In this document: positions 23,411 through 34,568 of the stretch, piece after piece
Position numbering within the stretch: position 1 is the first letter of the stretch
Layout of the letters: each line of letters opens with the position of its first letter
The notes under the pieces: generated by a model
What the model was told of the DNA's origin: nothing
Seen by the model: the letters and a program-made list of their open reading frames with translations, nothing else
Databases searched by the model: none
Program-made: the position numbers and the translations under genes
NCBI GenBank assembly: GCA_035772405.1
Contig: JAYKKM010000307.1
Coordinates: 1,118,501-1,182,500, forward strand
Direction: 5' to 3'
Source of the DNA: Chrysogorgia sp. JL179-B06
Taxonomy: Eukaryota; Cnidaria; Anthozoa; Scleralcyonacea; Chrysogorgiidae
Length of the DNA stretch: 64,000 bases

Positions 23411-23689
23411 AATGTATAATATACTCTTTTGTTTTGTTAGAAATAGGCCCCCTTATGGGCACCTGGTTAACGACCAAGCTTATCCCGCCTCTCACCAGGC
23501 CTGTATAGCTGCAGCGAATGGCTACATTTTTTCAGTAGCAACGTAATTAGCTACTTTTTGGGAAAATTGCCAAACTATCGCTTTTCACTGCTTTTCGAGT
23601 TTATCATGAGTCGAAAAATTTGTAGTCACAACAAAGGCGGAAAGCAAGCGCAAACAAAAATATGATATCAATGACCGGGATATTAAGAA

Positions 23690-24011
23690 GCTACTTTATG
23701 TTATTTGGGTGAGATCCCGTCTTGAATACGCTAGTATGGTATGGTCACCTTACACCTTAAAAAATATTACAGCTCTAGAACGAATTCAGCGAAAAGCAAC
23801 TAGTTTTATTGTTGGAAATGAGTTGTCCTATCGTGATTTTTGCTCGTGTAAAGCCTCTTATAGAAATACTGATCATCTTACTCTGAAGATTCCTTTCTGT
23901 AGGACTGAGTCCTTTAAAAAACTCTTACTTTATAGGTGTGTCGATTATGGAATTATTTACCGTTATGTATTAGAGAATACCAGCTTTTATCTACTTTTCG
24001 TAACAAACTAA
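23690..24011 (+). pseudogene. Non-LTR retrotransposon 3' end fragment
   Basis: RSRLEYASMVWSPYT...ALERIQRKATSFIVG is the conserved stretch following the reverse transcriptase domain in CR1/Jockey-like LINEs. The same element type, as a different copy, lies at 25260-26856. The fragment is truncated at both ends. Confidence 0.6.
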
Positions 24012-24339
24012 TTGGCTACTATTATGTTAAATTTTCAAATGATTCAAAAGCTTTATAATAATTGTTATTCATTCTTCATTTTATAAATAAGGTTAGATAA
24101 TTCTACTGGCGGTTTATGCTATGGAATCTTGAATTCTGTTTTAAACTGTCCACAAATTTTCATCATATAATGTACTCAATATAATAATGTAAAATTGAAA
24201 TTTTTATTAAATTAAAATTAGGTTAAAATGATCATCAAATTACAATTCTGCGGCTTAGGACCTGTCTTAAGGGATTTTTGTAAGTGCCTCTAACCACAAA
24301 AAATGATAATGCTATGTTTGAAAGGGCACTTAAAATTAT

Positions 24340-25243
24340 GAAGAATGGCGCTAACAGTTCCTCGATATCTATTGTTGTTCTTGTGGTATTCAGTTATATA
24401 TGATATGTTAATGAGGCACAGGATGACCTCAAAGCAGGCAAACAAACAATTTTGACAATTCTAAAATTCATGTATATCTTCAAAGTTATCTAATGAAATC
24501 ACTTGAAACTTTGCACGTGGATACATACCACCAAACTAAAGAATAAGGCGTTCAAGTTATGTTTAGTTTATTGGATTTATCACTCTTTTAGGTGAACGGA
24601 ATACCCCAACAGGCTAGAAGCCCAATTGATAGGGGTTCCGAGGGCCTACGATTTAACGTCGTTATCCGAGAAGACACGAAAGTCTTACCATTTGCTGGTT
24701 TATTGCAAATGCAGCACTTTCTCCTCAATTATTTTTAAGACCCTGAGTGGAGGTCTGACCCAGGATTTGAACCTGTGTCTCCCACAATAGCTGGTCAAAA
24801 TGTTATGTTGTCACCATAGTAACTGATTAGTTTGCAGACATCCTAGTTTCTAAAACAAAATAATTTGTTTTCCCTGATGTGCAGAACATGTGAGATTGGT
24901 AGTTCTCAATAACTTTTTCAATAACTTTTCGAATGCAATACCCACGTTTGAAATCGAAAACGTTACTTGCGATGGCAGAAAATGAAGACTTCCGTATGGG
25001 AACGGAGAGGCTTGGAAGCTAATCTGTTACTATGGTGACAACATAACTTGAACCATGTTCTTTAGTTTGGTGGTATGTATCCACGTGCAAAGTTTCGAGT
25101 AATTTCGTTGGATAACTTTGAAGACATACACGAATTTTAGAATTGCCACAATGTTGTTTGCCTGCTTGACATCAGCCTTATTAACATATCATATATAACT
25201 GAATACCTCAAGAACGACAATAGATATCGAAGAACTGTTAGCG
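24340..25243. mobile_element. Palindromic non-autonomous element, arms about 200 bp
   Basis: GCGCTAACAGTTCCTCGATATC at the left mirrors GATATCGAAGAACTGTTAGCGC at the right end. The arms continue through CATATCATATATAACTGAAT and CTTTAGTTTGGTGGTATGTA. A second inner pair (GTTGTCACCATAGTAAC and its complement) lies at 24810 and 25023. It is non-coding and abuts the 5' end of the LINE remnant. Confidence 0.75.
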
Positions 25244-25259
25244 CTTAATAAATTTAATA

Positions 25260-26875
25260 GACATTTCTCGCTCAGGTTTTCGTTACCAAAACTGGGTTTT
25301 GAAATTTCTAAACTTGTCAACTTTGTGAAATCCAAAAAAGATCCATCTGTCTCGTTTGATATTCCGGATATAACTAATCAAGTACAACATTTTTTGGACA
25401 CGATCAATACAAACAAAGCGATTGGTGTCGACAAAATAAGTGCCAGGCTACTACGCATTGCAGCGCCTGTCGTTTCTTCTCATGTTGCGAAGTTGATAAA
25501 TTATTCGTTTTCAAGCGGAACTTTCCCTGAGCGTTGGAAAACAGCTAAGGTTACGCCTCTGTTCAAGAACGGCAACACCCTTTAAAAAGTCGTCGAAAGA
25601 CATACACGACGCTCTATATATGCCTATTTATGTGAGCATAACCTGATATATCCAAGGCAGTCTGGCTTTCGTAAATTTCATAGTACAGATACAGCGCTTA
25701 TCGCAATGATTGATGAGTTATTGTTCAATTTGGATAAAAATCGTATCAGTGGCCTGGTAATGGTGGATTATTATAAAGTGTTCTACACCATTGATCATGA
25801 TTTATTGTTACAAAAATTGAAGGCCTATGGTATAGAGGATTGTTCACTCTGGTGGTTCTAGTCCTATTTATCAAACAGAAAACAGTTGGTTTCCCTATAT
25901 GGTATAGAGTGTACCGAGGTCATTATGAACCATGGTGTTCCACAGGGATCAATCCTTGGACCTTTGATGTTCATAATATTTATTAACGATTTGCCGCTGT
26001 ATGTGAGCTCCTCGATAGATCTTTATGCTGATGATACAACGGTTGTTGCATCTGCTGACTATAATTCCATACCGGACCTTGAAAGATCGCTTAATAAGTC
26101 CGTTGCTGAAATCACACAGTACCTTCCATCAAATGAAGATAAAACAAAGGTTTTAACAGTTACTGGAAAACGCATTGGTGTGAAGATTGAATATTCTTTA
26201 AATGTTACGGTCAATGGAAATCTGCTCAAAAATGTTACAAATGCTAAATTATTTGGTTTAAATATTGATGAGAAGCTGTCGTTCGAAATTCATGTTGATG
26301 AATTGTGCAAAAAATTGGCCAAACGTATAGCTGTGTTAAGAAAGATTAGATCATATTTACCTTTACGACAAAGGAAACTGTTTTATAACTCTATGATTCG
26401 TTCTATTATGTGAACTACGTGAACGTCATATGGACAACCTGTAATAAGGAAAGTCCATTGAGAGTACTGCGGCTTCAAAAGAGGGCTGCCAGAGTCATTC
26501 TCTTTGCACAACGCCAGTCTCCCTCAGTGGATCTCTTTAATAAATTGTGCTGGCTGCCGTTTTATGAAGATGCACAGATTACTAGATGTTCTTTTGTATT
26601 TAAGCGTTTGCAAGGCAGTCTACCATCGTATTTAAAGGACCTGTTTACTGTTAATAACGAGAGACATTCTCGTAGTACTAGATATAGTAATTATAATGTA
26701 GTCTGTCCCCGTTATACTACAGAAACTGAAGGGGGCAGAACTTTTAGCGTTATTACCAGTAAGTTATGGAATAGCTTACCGTTGGGTCTTTTAGACATGG
26801 TTTATGGAAAGTTAAATTTGACGAACAACAAGTTTTATCTCATTTTATGTAATTAAATAATTTTATCCTGTATAA
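25260..26875 (+). pseudogene. CR1/Jockey-like non-LTR retrotransposon, reverse transcriptase remnant
   Basis: The first segment (25325-25585) has NTNKAIGVDKISARLLR and FPERWKTAKVTPLFKNG, motifs 0-2 of the RT. The next part needs another frame. It includes SGFRKFHSTDTALI and DYYKVFYTIDH, where the usual DxxKAFDT is degraded, and stops at a TAG near 25860. 25886-26413 has HGVPQGSILGPLMF and the catalytic YADDTT. 26410-26856 is the thumb and C-terminus. Several stops and frame changes make this dead. No endonuclease remains, so the copy is 5' truncated. Confidence 0.8.
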
Positions 26876-26991
26876 TATCTTTATTTTTATTTTCTTGTAT
26901 TTTTTGTATTCTTAATAGTATTTGTAATTGAGAGCCACAAGTTTGTTAGCTTTATAGAGCTATTTAGTGTTACCCTCTTGAAATAAAGATT

Positions 26992-27014
26992 TTACTTACT
27001 TACTTACTTACTTG
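26992..27014 (+). repeat. (TTAC)n tail of the LINE
   Basis: Six or so TTAC units follow the LINE 3' UTR, as in non-LTR elements that end in short tandem repeats instead of poly(A). This fixes the 3' end of the insertion. Confidence 0.8.
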
Positions 27015-27024
27015 CCATTCTTCA

Positions 27025-27110
27025 TCATTTTAAGTGGCATTTATCGCAAGAAATGCAATAAATGATGTTGGTGGGCGTGCATGAAAAAGTATGACGGATG
27101 GCTTTCGTAA
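27025..27110 (-). pseudogene. Possible Penelope-like element fragment
   Basis: About 25 residues read HTFSCTPTNIIYCISCDKCH, resembling the Cys-rich lead-in to GIY-YIG endonuclease domains of Penelope-like retroelements. It is far too short to be sure. Confidence 0.35.
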
Positions 27111-27119
27111 ATTTCATAG

Positions 27120-27235
27120 TACAGAAGTAGTAAGGTATATATATATATATATTATTCATGAGTAAGAGGTTGGCACTAGCTCTTAACCAATTAGAATGCA
27201 GTATTGATTTGAATTGACCAATCAGAGAAAAGGGT
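27120..27235 (-). repeat. Copy of the GATTGGTCAATTCAAAT repeat end
   Basis: A TA microsatellite, then ATTCATGAGTAAGAGGTTGG, CACTAGCTCTTAACCAAT and TTTGAATTGACCAATCAGAG. Read in reverse, this is the same end sequence seen at 31230-31310 and 58960-59035. Confidence 0.65.
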
Positions 27236-27811
27236 ATCGCATCATTTCCAGGGAGGTGTCCCAAAATAGCTCCAACTGTGAGCTAGTTGCTGCCGACCCT
27301 CAGGGAGGCAGCACACTAATCTTGGCTTGGGTGGCTGTGTCTCGTGCCCAGACCTCTTTCCCCGAACTATGTAAAGCGAACAGAATCTCGACTCGTGTCG
27401 ATTTGTGGGTTTGTATGTCCACTAATGGCCGCTCAGTTTATTACGTTTTGTGACGTAAAACAGGCTTCCGAGTATTTACGGAAGTTTGCTTCGGATGTAC
27501 GCATGCTGTCGCCTGTCATAATCTCTCATTTCCATTTTCGAAACTGCGTTCTTTCAGCGTGGAAAATCACTTATCAAGGTAAGACGATTGTTGAGTATTA
27601 GTATGTGCAATTTTAATAAGGCTTGTTGAGTATTAGTATGTGCAATACAATTTTCGCTTCGAAACCAACGTATTCATAGGCTCATAGAGAAAACACAGTC
27701 ATTTCGTATTCATAGCGACTTACTGACATTTAAATAGTCCAATTTTGAATATTTATATGACTTAATGAAGGCTTGAATAAATAGAATTTGAAGAAATTCA
27801 TAGTAAAGGTG

Positions 27812-29969
27812 ATAATGTACAATATAGAGCAAAGATTGTAACTAGAAGAAATGATCCCAGGTTGAACAACCTGGAGGGCTAACTGTGATATGCAAGTTGT
27901 TATTGATCACTATGCTTGTGTTGAATATCTGACTAAATATGCTGCTAAAGGTGAACCAAGGTCACCTATGCTGAAACAAGCATTTAATTATATTGTCGAG
28001 AATGTTGACAATAATAGTGACCCGCACAGGGCTATCAAGAAGGTAGTAATGAAAACTCTTGGTGAGAGAGATTACGCTGCCCAAGAAACAATGCATCATT
28101 TGTTGTCACTAAAACTTCATAGTTCTTCATTTAAAGTGATTCCAGTGAGTCTCAATGGTTCACGCAGAGTACGCAACAATGCATCTATAGAAGATGGCGA
28201 TTCTTGCACGGATAATTCACTTCTTGACGTGTATGCTAACCGTCAACAATATGACAGTTCACCTGATGTTATGAACATGAACTTTGTCCAGTTTGCTACA
28301 ACATACAAAGTTGTTAACAATGAACTTACAAAATTACCAGAGAATGTTGTCCCAAGAATATTCCCAACATACTCCCCTAATCCTAAAGGGACAAATTTTG
28401 GTCTTTATTGTAAGTACCAGCTTCTCAGGTATAAACCCTGGAGAACAACCCAAAACAATGCATGGGGTGACCAAGAACCAGATGACGAGATTTTAATTAA
28501 CCATTGGCAAGAATTCTTGCAGACACCTTGTGGACAAACTAATGTCCCAGACTGGTTTGACAAACTACAAACTATTGTTGAAAGTCAACAAGAACCAGAA
28601 GATGAACCTTGTGAAGAACAAGGAAATACGCGAGAAGAATGGATGATCTTATCTGAACTTCACACTCCATTTGACAACTCTGAACAAACACAACAGCCAA
28701 CACATGACTGGCACCAAGACAGAGCCCAATATTCTGACCAACAAATTCATGAAATGCCACCATGGATAAAAACCAAAAAAGAAGATCATATCACCAATGA
28801 GGAGTATGAAGTTATAGACATAAACAGTTTCAGTGAAATGCAGGGACTTGCTTATAATAATGTATATCTTATATATTCTTATTGATGAATATTCAATGCT
28901 TGGTCAAGTTGCTTTTGGCTGGATAGATAAGCGTTGCAAACAAGCAACAGGATGTCATAACAAAGTCCTTGGGGGAAAATCTTTGATCTTAATTGGTGAT
29001 CCAGGTCAGTTGCCACCTGTAGCAGATAAACCTCTTTATCATGCTAAACCATCAAGTGATGTTGGTGAACAAGGATACCAAACTTACAGAATGTTTGACA
29101 AAGTTGTTAAGCTCACTGTTAACCAGCGAGTACAAGGTATAAGTTCTGAACAGGTTCGGTTCAGAGATTTACTGTTGCAACTCCGTAAAGCTGAGTCAAC
29201 TGTTGATGACTGGAAATTACTCTTGACTCGCCAGCCATCACACATCCCAAATCTGTCTGATTTTGAAGATTCTACCAGACTCTTCTATAGCAACGAACAA
29301 GTTGCTAATTATAACCATGAACAACTGACTAAACTTGAGCACCCAGTTGCTCACATTAATGCTCGGCATTCATCTGCAACTGCAAAAAAAATTCCTGCAG
29401 AAGACATGTCTGGGTTAGAACCTGCCGTTTTTCTAGCCAAGGGTGCTAGGGTCATGCTAACCATGAATTTATGGTCAAGTGTTGGTCTCTGCAATGGGGC
29501 TACTGGAACAGTCGTTGACTTCATATTTGGGGACAACCATAACCCACCAGACTTGCCTGTAGCTGTAATTGTTCAGTTTGACAACTATAGAGGTCCTTCG
29601 TTTAATGAGACGCAACCATCATGTGTTCCAATATGCCCAATCACTGTCACATCACAGTCAGAAAATGGTTTTCAGGAGAGGCAACAGTTACCTCTTAGAC
29701 TTGCTTGGGCTCTGACTATACACAAGAGCCAAGGACTCACACTACCAAAGGCTTGGATTGATATTGGTAAATCTGAAAGGACTGCTGGAGTCTCTTATGT
29801 TGCAATCAGCAGAGTGAAAACACTATCATCTTGTGTTATTGAACCGATGACTTATGAAAGGTTGACAGGCTTAAAATCATCTGTAAATTTACAGTTTAGA
29901 CTCCAAGAAGAAAGCCGGCTTCATCATGTAGCACAAGTGACATTCACTGCATTTAATAGCAACTCGTAA
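27812..29969 (+). pseudogene. Helitron Rep/PIF1-helicase remnant
   Basis: Starting near 27812 a segment reads RRNDPRLNNLEG. After a one-base shift, CVEYLTKYAAKGE shows the paired-tyrosine motif of Helitron rolling-circle nuclease. The link runs to 28880. The helicase half (28833-29969) has DEYSMLGQ (motif II), LIGDPGQLPPV (III), then LAWALTIHKSQGLTL and SYVAISRVKTL near the end, as in PIF1 helicases. The Walker A motif and about 80-100 flanking residues are absent at the junction 28865-28885, and the His-x-His part of the nuclease is missing upstream. The protein cannot be active. Confidence 0.8.
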
Positions 29970-31224
29970 AACAAAGGTTGAGTAATATCAAACGCCATTT
30001 CCATTGTGTAACCCAATAGTTATAATGTACTGTATTGTGCAGTACACAAATTTACTAAATGAGATGTATTATACATTACATCCTTTTACATAAGTTACAC
30101 TAATTACTTTTATTTACTAGAATTGATTTTAAATTAGAGGAGATGATTGGCAAGGTTAACGGTAAGTCTCTTATAACCTTATTAGTATGTTATTAATATT
30201 ACTTATAGTACCCCGTCTCTTCCCCCTCCCTTTGTTTTTGTTCTCCCTATGTATGTTTTCTAAATATATTTATTAGTCTAATAAATTCTTCTTCTTTGTA
30301 GGTTTTACTAATTCTGAATGCATTGTAGGCTATAATATACAATGTGTATCCCCAACAAATAAATAACCTACTGAAAAGAAATGGATTGCCGAATTATGCC
30401 CTGATGTACATCCCATGTGATTTGGAATAATCTATAGTGGTTTCAACAATATTAAATTCCAACACAAACTGCGTATGTGGATATCAGTACTGTACGTACA
30501 TGTGCAATCAACTAATATGTGGAAATCTACCCAAAGTAAATGGATTGTCTAAAAAAAAACGCTTTACTGGAAGCATAATCACGGATGTTTTGAAGAATAT
30601 TAATCCACAATGATGGACATGGAAATATGTAAAATGTACACAAATATCTCGCCTAAAGAAATGGAGCCACCGTGAGAAGAACACTATACTAAGAGTGGCT
30701 GTGGTACAATTACCTGCCATGTCAACAAGGGTAATAAAAGCCATCATATACCAACAATGGAGTCACTATACAACACACAGCTACTATTATACAGTACCAC
30801 CTGTAACTGTCATCTGGGAATATAATCTGCCCCCAACCAACGTAATATGTGATGGAGGAGTGACTTAATCCCAAAAGAAGTGCCTTAGTTGTCCAAAGAG
30901 GAAAGTCATGTAATGAACATTCAATTTCCAAAAATAGCCTAATTTTTACTCCCAATGGCTGATTATAGTCTCGTTCGTATGACAATAGCCTTGCCAATTA
31001 TATTGTAAGTGATTATAGCAATAATCCTGTAACTTTAAAACCCATGTTAATTAAATATTTCATTTAATAACACCACGTTTCAATTTGCTTCAACACATTC
31101 CCCCAATACAGTGCCCCAGGGCCCTATTTGAATATTTGGAAACTTTGCTAAGTATGACAGTTCCTGCCAATCCCGCGGCAGCACTTCACTTGCGATAGTA
31201 ACTCCTAGTTAATAACTAATAGTT
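29970..31224. other. Gene-free stretch after the Helitron
   Basis: AT-rich DNA with no supported gene. It probably includes the Helitron 3' end, but I could not fix a CTRR terminus with hairpin. Confidence 0.3.
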
Positions 31225-31366
31225 CAGGAGGGGAAGTCAATTCAAATCAATACTTATTGCATTTAATCGGTTTGAGAGCCAGTGCCAACCCCTTAGTCAT
31301 GAAGATGATGGCAGTTGTTGAAATAGTTGTCCTTTTCCGTCGGGAAGGAAACATGGCCGCCACACG
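31225..31366 (+). repeat. Left terminal inverted repeat (putative)
   Basis: AGGAGGGGAAGTCAATTCAA through GGGAAGGAAACATGGCCGCC matches the reverse complement of 58745-58880 with small indels. Part of it resembles a dispersed host repeat (27120, 58960), so it may derive from, or have given rise to, that family. Confidence 0.55.
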
Positions 31367-31731
31367 CAGCGAAGGTAAAATATGTATTTTGGAAAAAAAG
31401 GTTAATGGTGGAAAAAATATATATTTGAAAAAAAATAAAAAGATATGTGAATTAGTAGTAGTAGTATTTTTAAAATATGAATTGTGAATTTGAAAAAAAA
31501 AGTATTTTAAAATAAAAAAATAAAAATATATAAAAAAGGTTGAAATATTTTTAAAAATAGAACGTAGAATTGTATTTTATAAAAAAAAAAGGAATTGTAA
31601 AAAAGTATTTTTAAAAAAAAAATAAGAAATGAGCGCGCGCGACGGAGATGTTACCTCAACGACGACCAGAGCTCGAATGAGGTGTAAGCTGATATACCGG
31701 AAGTAAATAGGGTATTATTTTTTTGTAAAAG
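31367..31731. other. AT-rich left terminal spacer
   Basis: Low-complexity A-rich DNA with TTTTAAAATATG-type words. A GC-containing block at 31630-31680 (GAGATGTTACCTCAACGACG) resembles 61208-61245 at the start of the second element, so it may be a conserved terminal signal. Confidence 0.45.
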
Positions 31732-32124
31732 ATGTTGCGCGATATAAAAGACGTTTCCGGAAGTAGATACGTTCAGCTTTATATAAGAAGATCAACAAAT
31801 GATTTTTTAGAAAAAGAAATGGCTGAAGCAATAAAAATAATGGATGCTGATATATTTGTGATAAAACCTGAACATGTTAACGTGTACTTCGAAAATCTTT
31901 CTGCGAGTAATTATGAAGAAAATAATAATGAGGTTTTTTATGAAGTATCGCGATTTAAAAAACCGAATAAACAAATAGGACGTTTGATTGTATTCACAGC
32001 TGAAGGAAAAAATAATGTGTTGCATATTTGCTACCAACATCGAGACGATCCTGATGATACAGCTCTTAATAAAGATGGGTTACCGTGGATTAATGATGGA
32101 ATAATTTTTCAAATTAAAAAATAA
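31732..32124 (+). CDS. Viral hypothetical protein, possible member of the YIYTY paralog family
   Basis: 130 residues from ATG. The first two thirds are unlike known domains. The end (NVLHICYQHRDDPDDTAL then DGIIFQIKK) has the same order as the tyrosine-strand, Asp-rich turn and final strand of the paralogs at 34-38 kb. It is the first gene of the left arm and reads rightward like its neighbours. No signal peptide or membrane segment. Membership is inference from a weak pattern. Confidence 0.5.
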   Translation: MLRDIKDVSGSRYVQLYIRRSTNDFLEKEMAEAIKIMDADIFVIKPEHVNVYFENLSASNYEENNNEVFYEVSRFKKPNKQIGRLIVFTAEGKNNVLHICYQHRDDPDDTALNKDGLPWINDGIIFQIKK

Positions 32125-32196
32125 ATGTGATTGTACACTCAGGTTTCAGCAAATAGTATTTAAAGAAGCGACTATATCGCGTTTATCATCAGAATC

Positions 32197-32553
32197 ATGG
32201 CTGAATCAAAGGATGAAGTAATAAATCTTTTACATCTTAAAATGTTTAAGGCTGATTGTTTAGCTCGTGATTGCAAGAATTCTATGTTTTATGCTGTGAT
32301 GTATATGCCCGAGGAATGCCCTATTCGTTTTGGTCCTTATCTTCGAGCGTTAGTACTAAAAGATCTCAATCCAGGATCATATCTCAATACGGAGCTGAAA
32401 GTATCTTCAGATTATTTTCTTGCAATAATTGATAGAAATACCGAGATTGAATTGGAAGAACAAGTATATTTTGATTCAACGTGCACATTACGAAATGTAA
32501 TAGTGGATTTAGTTATGACGCGAGTGCAGCCTTGGAGAGTGTTAAATTTTTGA
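32197..32553 (+). CDS. Viral hypothetical protein
   Basis: 118 residues from MAESKDEVINLLHL. Mixed alpha/beta composition with several Cys (KADCLARDCKNS). I do not recognise it. An AT-rich leader with TATTTAAAG at 32156 may act as promoter. It is followed within 30 bp by the next gene on the same strand. Confidence 0.5.
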   Translation: MAESKDEVINLLHLKMFKADCLARDCKNSMFYAVMYMPEECPIRFGPYLRALVLKDLNPGSYLNTELKVSSDYFLAIIDRNTEIELEEQVYFDSTCTLRNVIVDLVMTRVQPWRVLNF

Positions 32554-32579
32554 TTGTTGAGTAAAGACAAGGATTTGTG

Positions 32580-32909
32580 ATGAAGGATCATATTTTTACA
32601 TTTATGGAGAATAAAACATATTTTACAAAAAGAAAACGAATACCGTGTCATGATGAAGCTTTGTATTGTCCAAATGATGATTTTATTGCAGTTTTAGAAC
32701 ATGTTGAAATTGTGTTGGTAAAATGTGAAGAAGTTCCTTTGCTACGATCTAATTATGCTCGTACCAACTATCAATTTTATAAACTATTATTCCTATGTGA
32801 TTTACCAGTGCTTGGTCGCCAGTATGTATATACTCATTCACATATAGATCAATCGAACCATATTGGAAAAGGCGTTAAAAGTATAATTGCTTGTTATATG
32901 TATCCCTAA
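32580..32909 (+). CDS. YIYTY-family paralog 1
   Basis: 109 residues. Contains HVEIVLVKCEEVPLL, NYQFYKLLFLCD and QYVYTHSHIDQSNHIGKG. This order (LxKCxxV, then FYKLLF.C, then YxYTxxxxDQSxxIGK) defines the expanded family of this element. It is predicted to be a small beta-rich domain. No known function. The N-terminal 30 residues are basic and specific to this copy. Confidence 0.6.
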   Translation: MKDHIFTFMENKTYFTKRKRIPCHDEALYCPNDDFIAVLEHVEIVLVKCEEVPLLRSNYARTNYQFYKLLFLCDLPVLGRQYVYTHSHIDQSNHIGKGVKSIIACYMYP

Positions 32910-33097
32910 TTTGTGAAAAAATGACGTGTTTGAGAAAAACGAAGGATTTGTTAGAAGTATAGATGCAACAACGATATATAATATTTTTTTGATATAGAAT
33001 TGGAAAAAATTAAAAGTATTATTTTTATGAAATCAGATAATTAAAAAAGGATCAACTGAGTGTGTGAAATCATTTTGGACTGTGTGCTACTTCAGGA

Positions 33098-33562
33098 ATG
33101 TACAAGCCCCGACGAAAGACTTGGTCATTTCTTTGTCGTAGTGAAGAAAGGGCTAATAAATTGTTTGAGGAAGCGAAAATAATTGGTACTCCTTCTTGTA
33201 AATTTAAATTGGATAAAATTTCGTTTTTTGAATGCAATCGTGAAACTGGAGGTGAAAGTAAAGGTAATGGATATATTCAAGGTGTGGTTATACTTAAAGA
33301 AGCAGAGGGTGATCTTTGGGGTATAATACCTCACTGTGGGGAGATTGCACGATCATATGCTGAAGATTTCTACCATCGTAAGGGTAGAACCTATGAACCC
33401 TCTACAGTTATTCGATATGGAAAACGTCGTGGAAAATTGGGGAAACTATGGAGTTACAAAAGATCTTTGAAATTGGCAAAATATAAAAGAGAGTGGAGAC
33501 AAAAAAACAAACTTAAAAAAACCGTTTTGGGACTTGTGAAAGAAGAAGTAACAAAAATTTGA
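33098..33562 (+). CDS. Rep-like (HUH-type) protein with degenerate motif II, copy 1
   Basis: 154 residues. KTWSFLCRS resembles Rep motif I. FFECNRETGG followed by GYIQGVVILKE resembles motif II (HLQGxxxFK), but Tyr stands where the metal-binding His would be. ARSYAEDFYHRKGRTYEPS then RYGKRRG resembles the YxxK region and the glycine end of CRESS Rep nucleases. A lysine-rich tail follows and there is no helicase domain. A paralog lies at 53551-53994. The fold assignment is inference from motif order. If right, it likely binds rather than cuts DNA. Confidence 0.5.
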   Translation: MYKPRRKTWSFLCRSEERANKLFEEAKIIGTPSCKFKLDKISFFECNRETGGESKGNGYIQGVVILKEAEGDLWGIIPHCGEIARSYAEDFYHRKGRTYEPSTVIRYGKRRGKLGKLWSYKRSLKLAKYKREWRQKNKLKKTVLGLVKEEVTKI

Positions 33563-33608
33563 CTACAAAAACAATCTTAAAAAAACGTTAAATAATACCT
33601 AAGACAAG

Positions 33609-33812
33609 ATGTTTTGTTCGTACTGTTGTATGGGTGTTAAACACTGGGAACATTTTGCAATGTATTATACATGTAGAAAATGCTATGTCAACAGACAATA
33701 TTGTGAATTTTGTAAAAGATGTTACTCAAGACTACTTACTACTAAATTGATGTATAGTTGTAAATGTAGCGATAGAATAAAAAGATGGAAACAAAGATAT
33801 AATATTGAATAA
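33609..33812 (+). CDS. Small zinc-binding protein, copy 1
   Basis: 67 residues, MFCSYCCMGVKHWEHF, then CRKCYVNRQYCEFCKRCY, then SCKCSDRIKRWKQ. Four Cys pairs (CxxC, CxxC, CxxC, CxC) plus one His suggest two or three zinc sites in a RING- or ribbon-like fold. The nearly identical copy 2 follows 20 bp downstream and a third lies in the neighbouring element at 62575-62778. Function unknown; binding to nucleic acid or protein is plausible. Confidence 0.75.
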   Translation: MFCSYCCMGVKHWEHFAMYYTCRKCYVNRQYCEFCKRCYSRLLTTKLMYSCKCSDRIKRWKQRYNIE

Positions 33813-33833
33813 AAAATTAATACTTAAAACAAG

Positions 33834-34082
33834 ATGTTTTGTTCGTACTGTGGTATGCATGTTCAATACTGGGAACATTTTGTAATGCATTATACATGTA
33901 GAAAATGTAATGTCAACAAACATTATTGTGAATTTTGTAAAAGAATTTACTCGAGAAGAATTACTACTAAATTGATGTATAACTGTAAATGTAGCGATAG
34001 AATAAAAGATGGAAACAAAGATATATTGAATAAAAAAATTTTATTACAACAAAAATTCGTTTTTTATTTTTTTACAAAATAG
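33834..34082 (+). CDS. Small zinc-binding protein, copy 2, frameshifted tail
   Basis: A tandem duplicate of 33609-33812 with all Cys pairs kept. One A is missing from the AAAAA run before GATGGAAAC, near 34007. The last residues therefore differ from copy 1 and the frame runs on to 34082. The domain itself is intact. Confidence 0.7.
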   Translation: MFCSYCGMHVQYWEHFVMHYTCRKCNVNKHYCEFCKRIYSRRITTKLMYNCKCSDRIKDGNKDILNKKILLQQKFVFYFFTK

Positions 34083-34243
34083 AGGTTAAGAAGCGATTGT
34101 ATTGTTTTTTTCCTACAAAAAGAAAATAAAAAATGTTTTTTTAAAAAAAAAAGGTTTTTCCTATATAAACATTGTTAGAGAAACAAAAAATGAAAACCGA
34201 TCGTTGTTGTGTAGGAATTATTTTTCACCTATAAAAAATTATA
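34083..34243 (+). promoter_or_regulatory. Promoter with TATATAAA box at 34162
   Basis: TATATAAA at 34162-34169 stands about 75 bp before the ATG of the basic protein. It follows a long A/T run. This is a eukaryotic core promoter arrangement repeated across the element. Confidence 0.55.
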
Positions 34244-34519
34244 ATGGGTAGACAAAAAGGTGGATTGTATTTACCCACTAGGAATAGGATTCAAATAGGG
34301 TCTGGACGTAGAAAAAGAAAACAAATACGAAGGAGGGGTAGGAAAATAAAAACAAAACAAAAAGGAGGAATCTTCAGTTGGGTTCTAAAACCTGGGATAG
34401 CAATGGCGAAAGCACTGGCTGGTGGGGGGGTAAAAAGAAAACAAAAAGGAGGGTTTTGGGGAAGAAGAAGAATGTTTGATGGTATTTCAAAAGGGATCAT
34501 TAAGGATCTTTATAAATAG
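34244..34519 (+). CDS. Basic core-like protein with three QKGG sites
   Basis: 91 residues, strongly basic (RRKRKQIRRRGRKIKTK). QKGG occurs three times, each followed by L, I or F, and GGG follows ALA. Small Arg/Lys-rich proteins processed at GG sites by an adenain-type protease are known in adenoviruses, and this element encodes such a protease. The protein may compact DNA in the virion. The cleavage role is inference. Confidence 0.65.
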   Translation: MGRQKGGLYLPTRNRIQIGSGRRKRKQIRRRGRKIKTKQKGGIFSWVLKPGIAMAKALAGGGVKRKQKGGFWGRRRMFDGISKGIIKDLYK

Positions 34520-34568
34520 CAGCTGTTTTTATATTTTTGTATCAGTTCTACTTCTGGTTATCTAAAGA

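Noticed and set aside
30508..30997. Minus ORFs downstream of the Helitron
   Set aside because: No domain, biased composition or splice structure; likely chance ORFs.
31807..32040. Phe/Tyr-rich minus ORF opposite the first viral gene
   Set aside because: Shadow of an AT-rich plus-strand gene with a proper ATG.
34291..34500. Minus-strand ORF opposite the basic QKGG protein
   Set aside because: Complement of Lys/Arg/Gly codons gives Pro/Phe-rich text; the plus-strand frame has repeated QKGG motifs and a TATA box.
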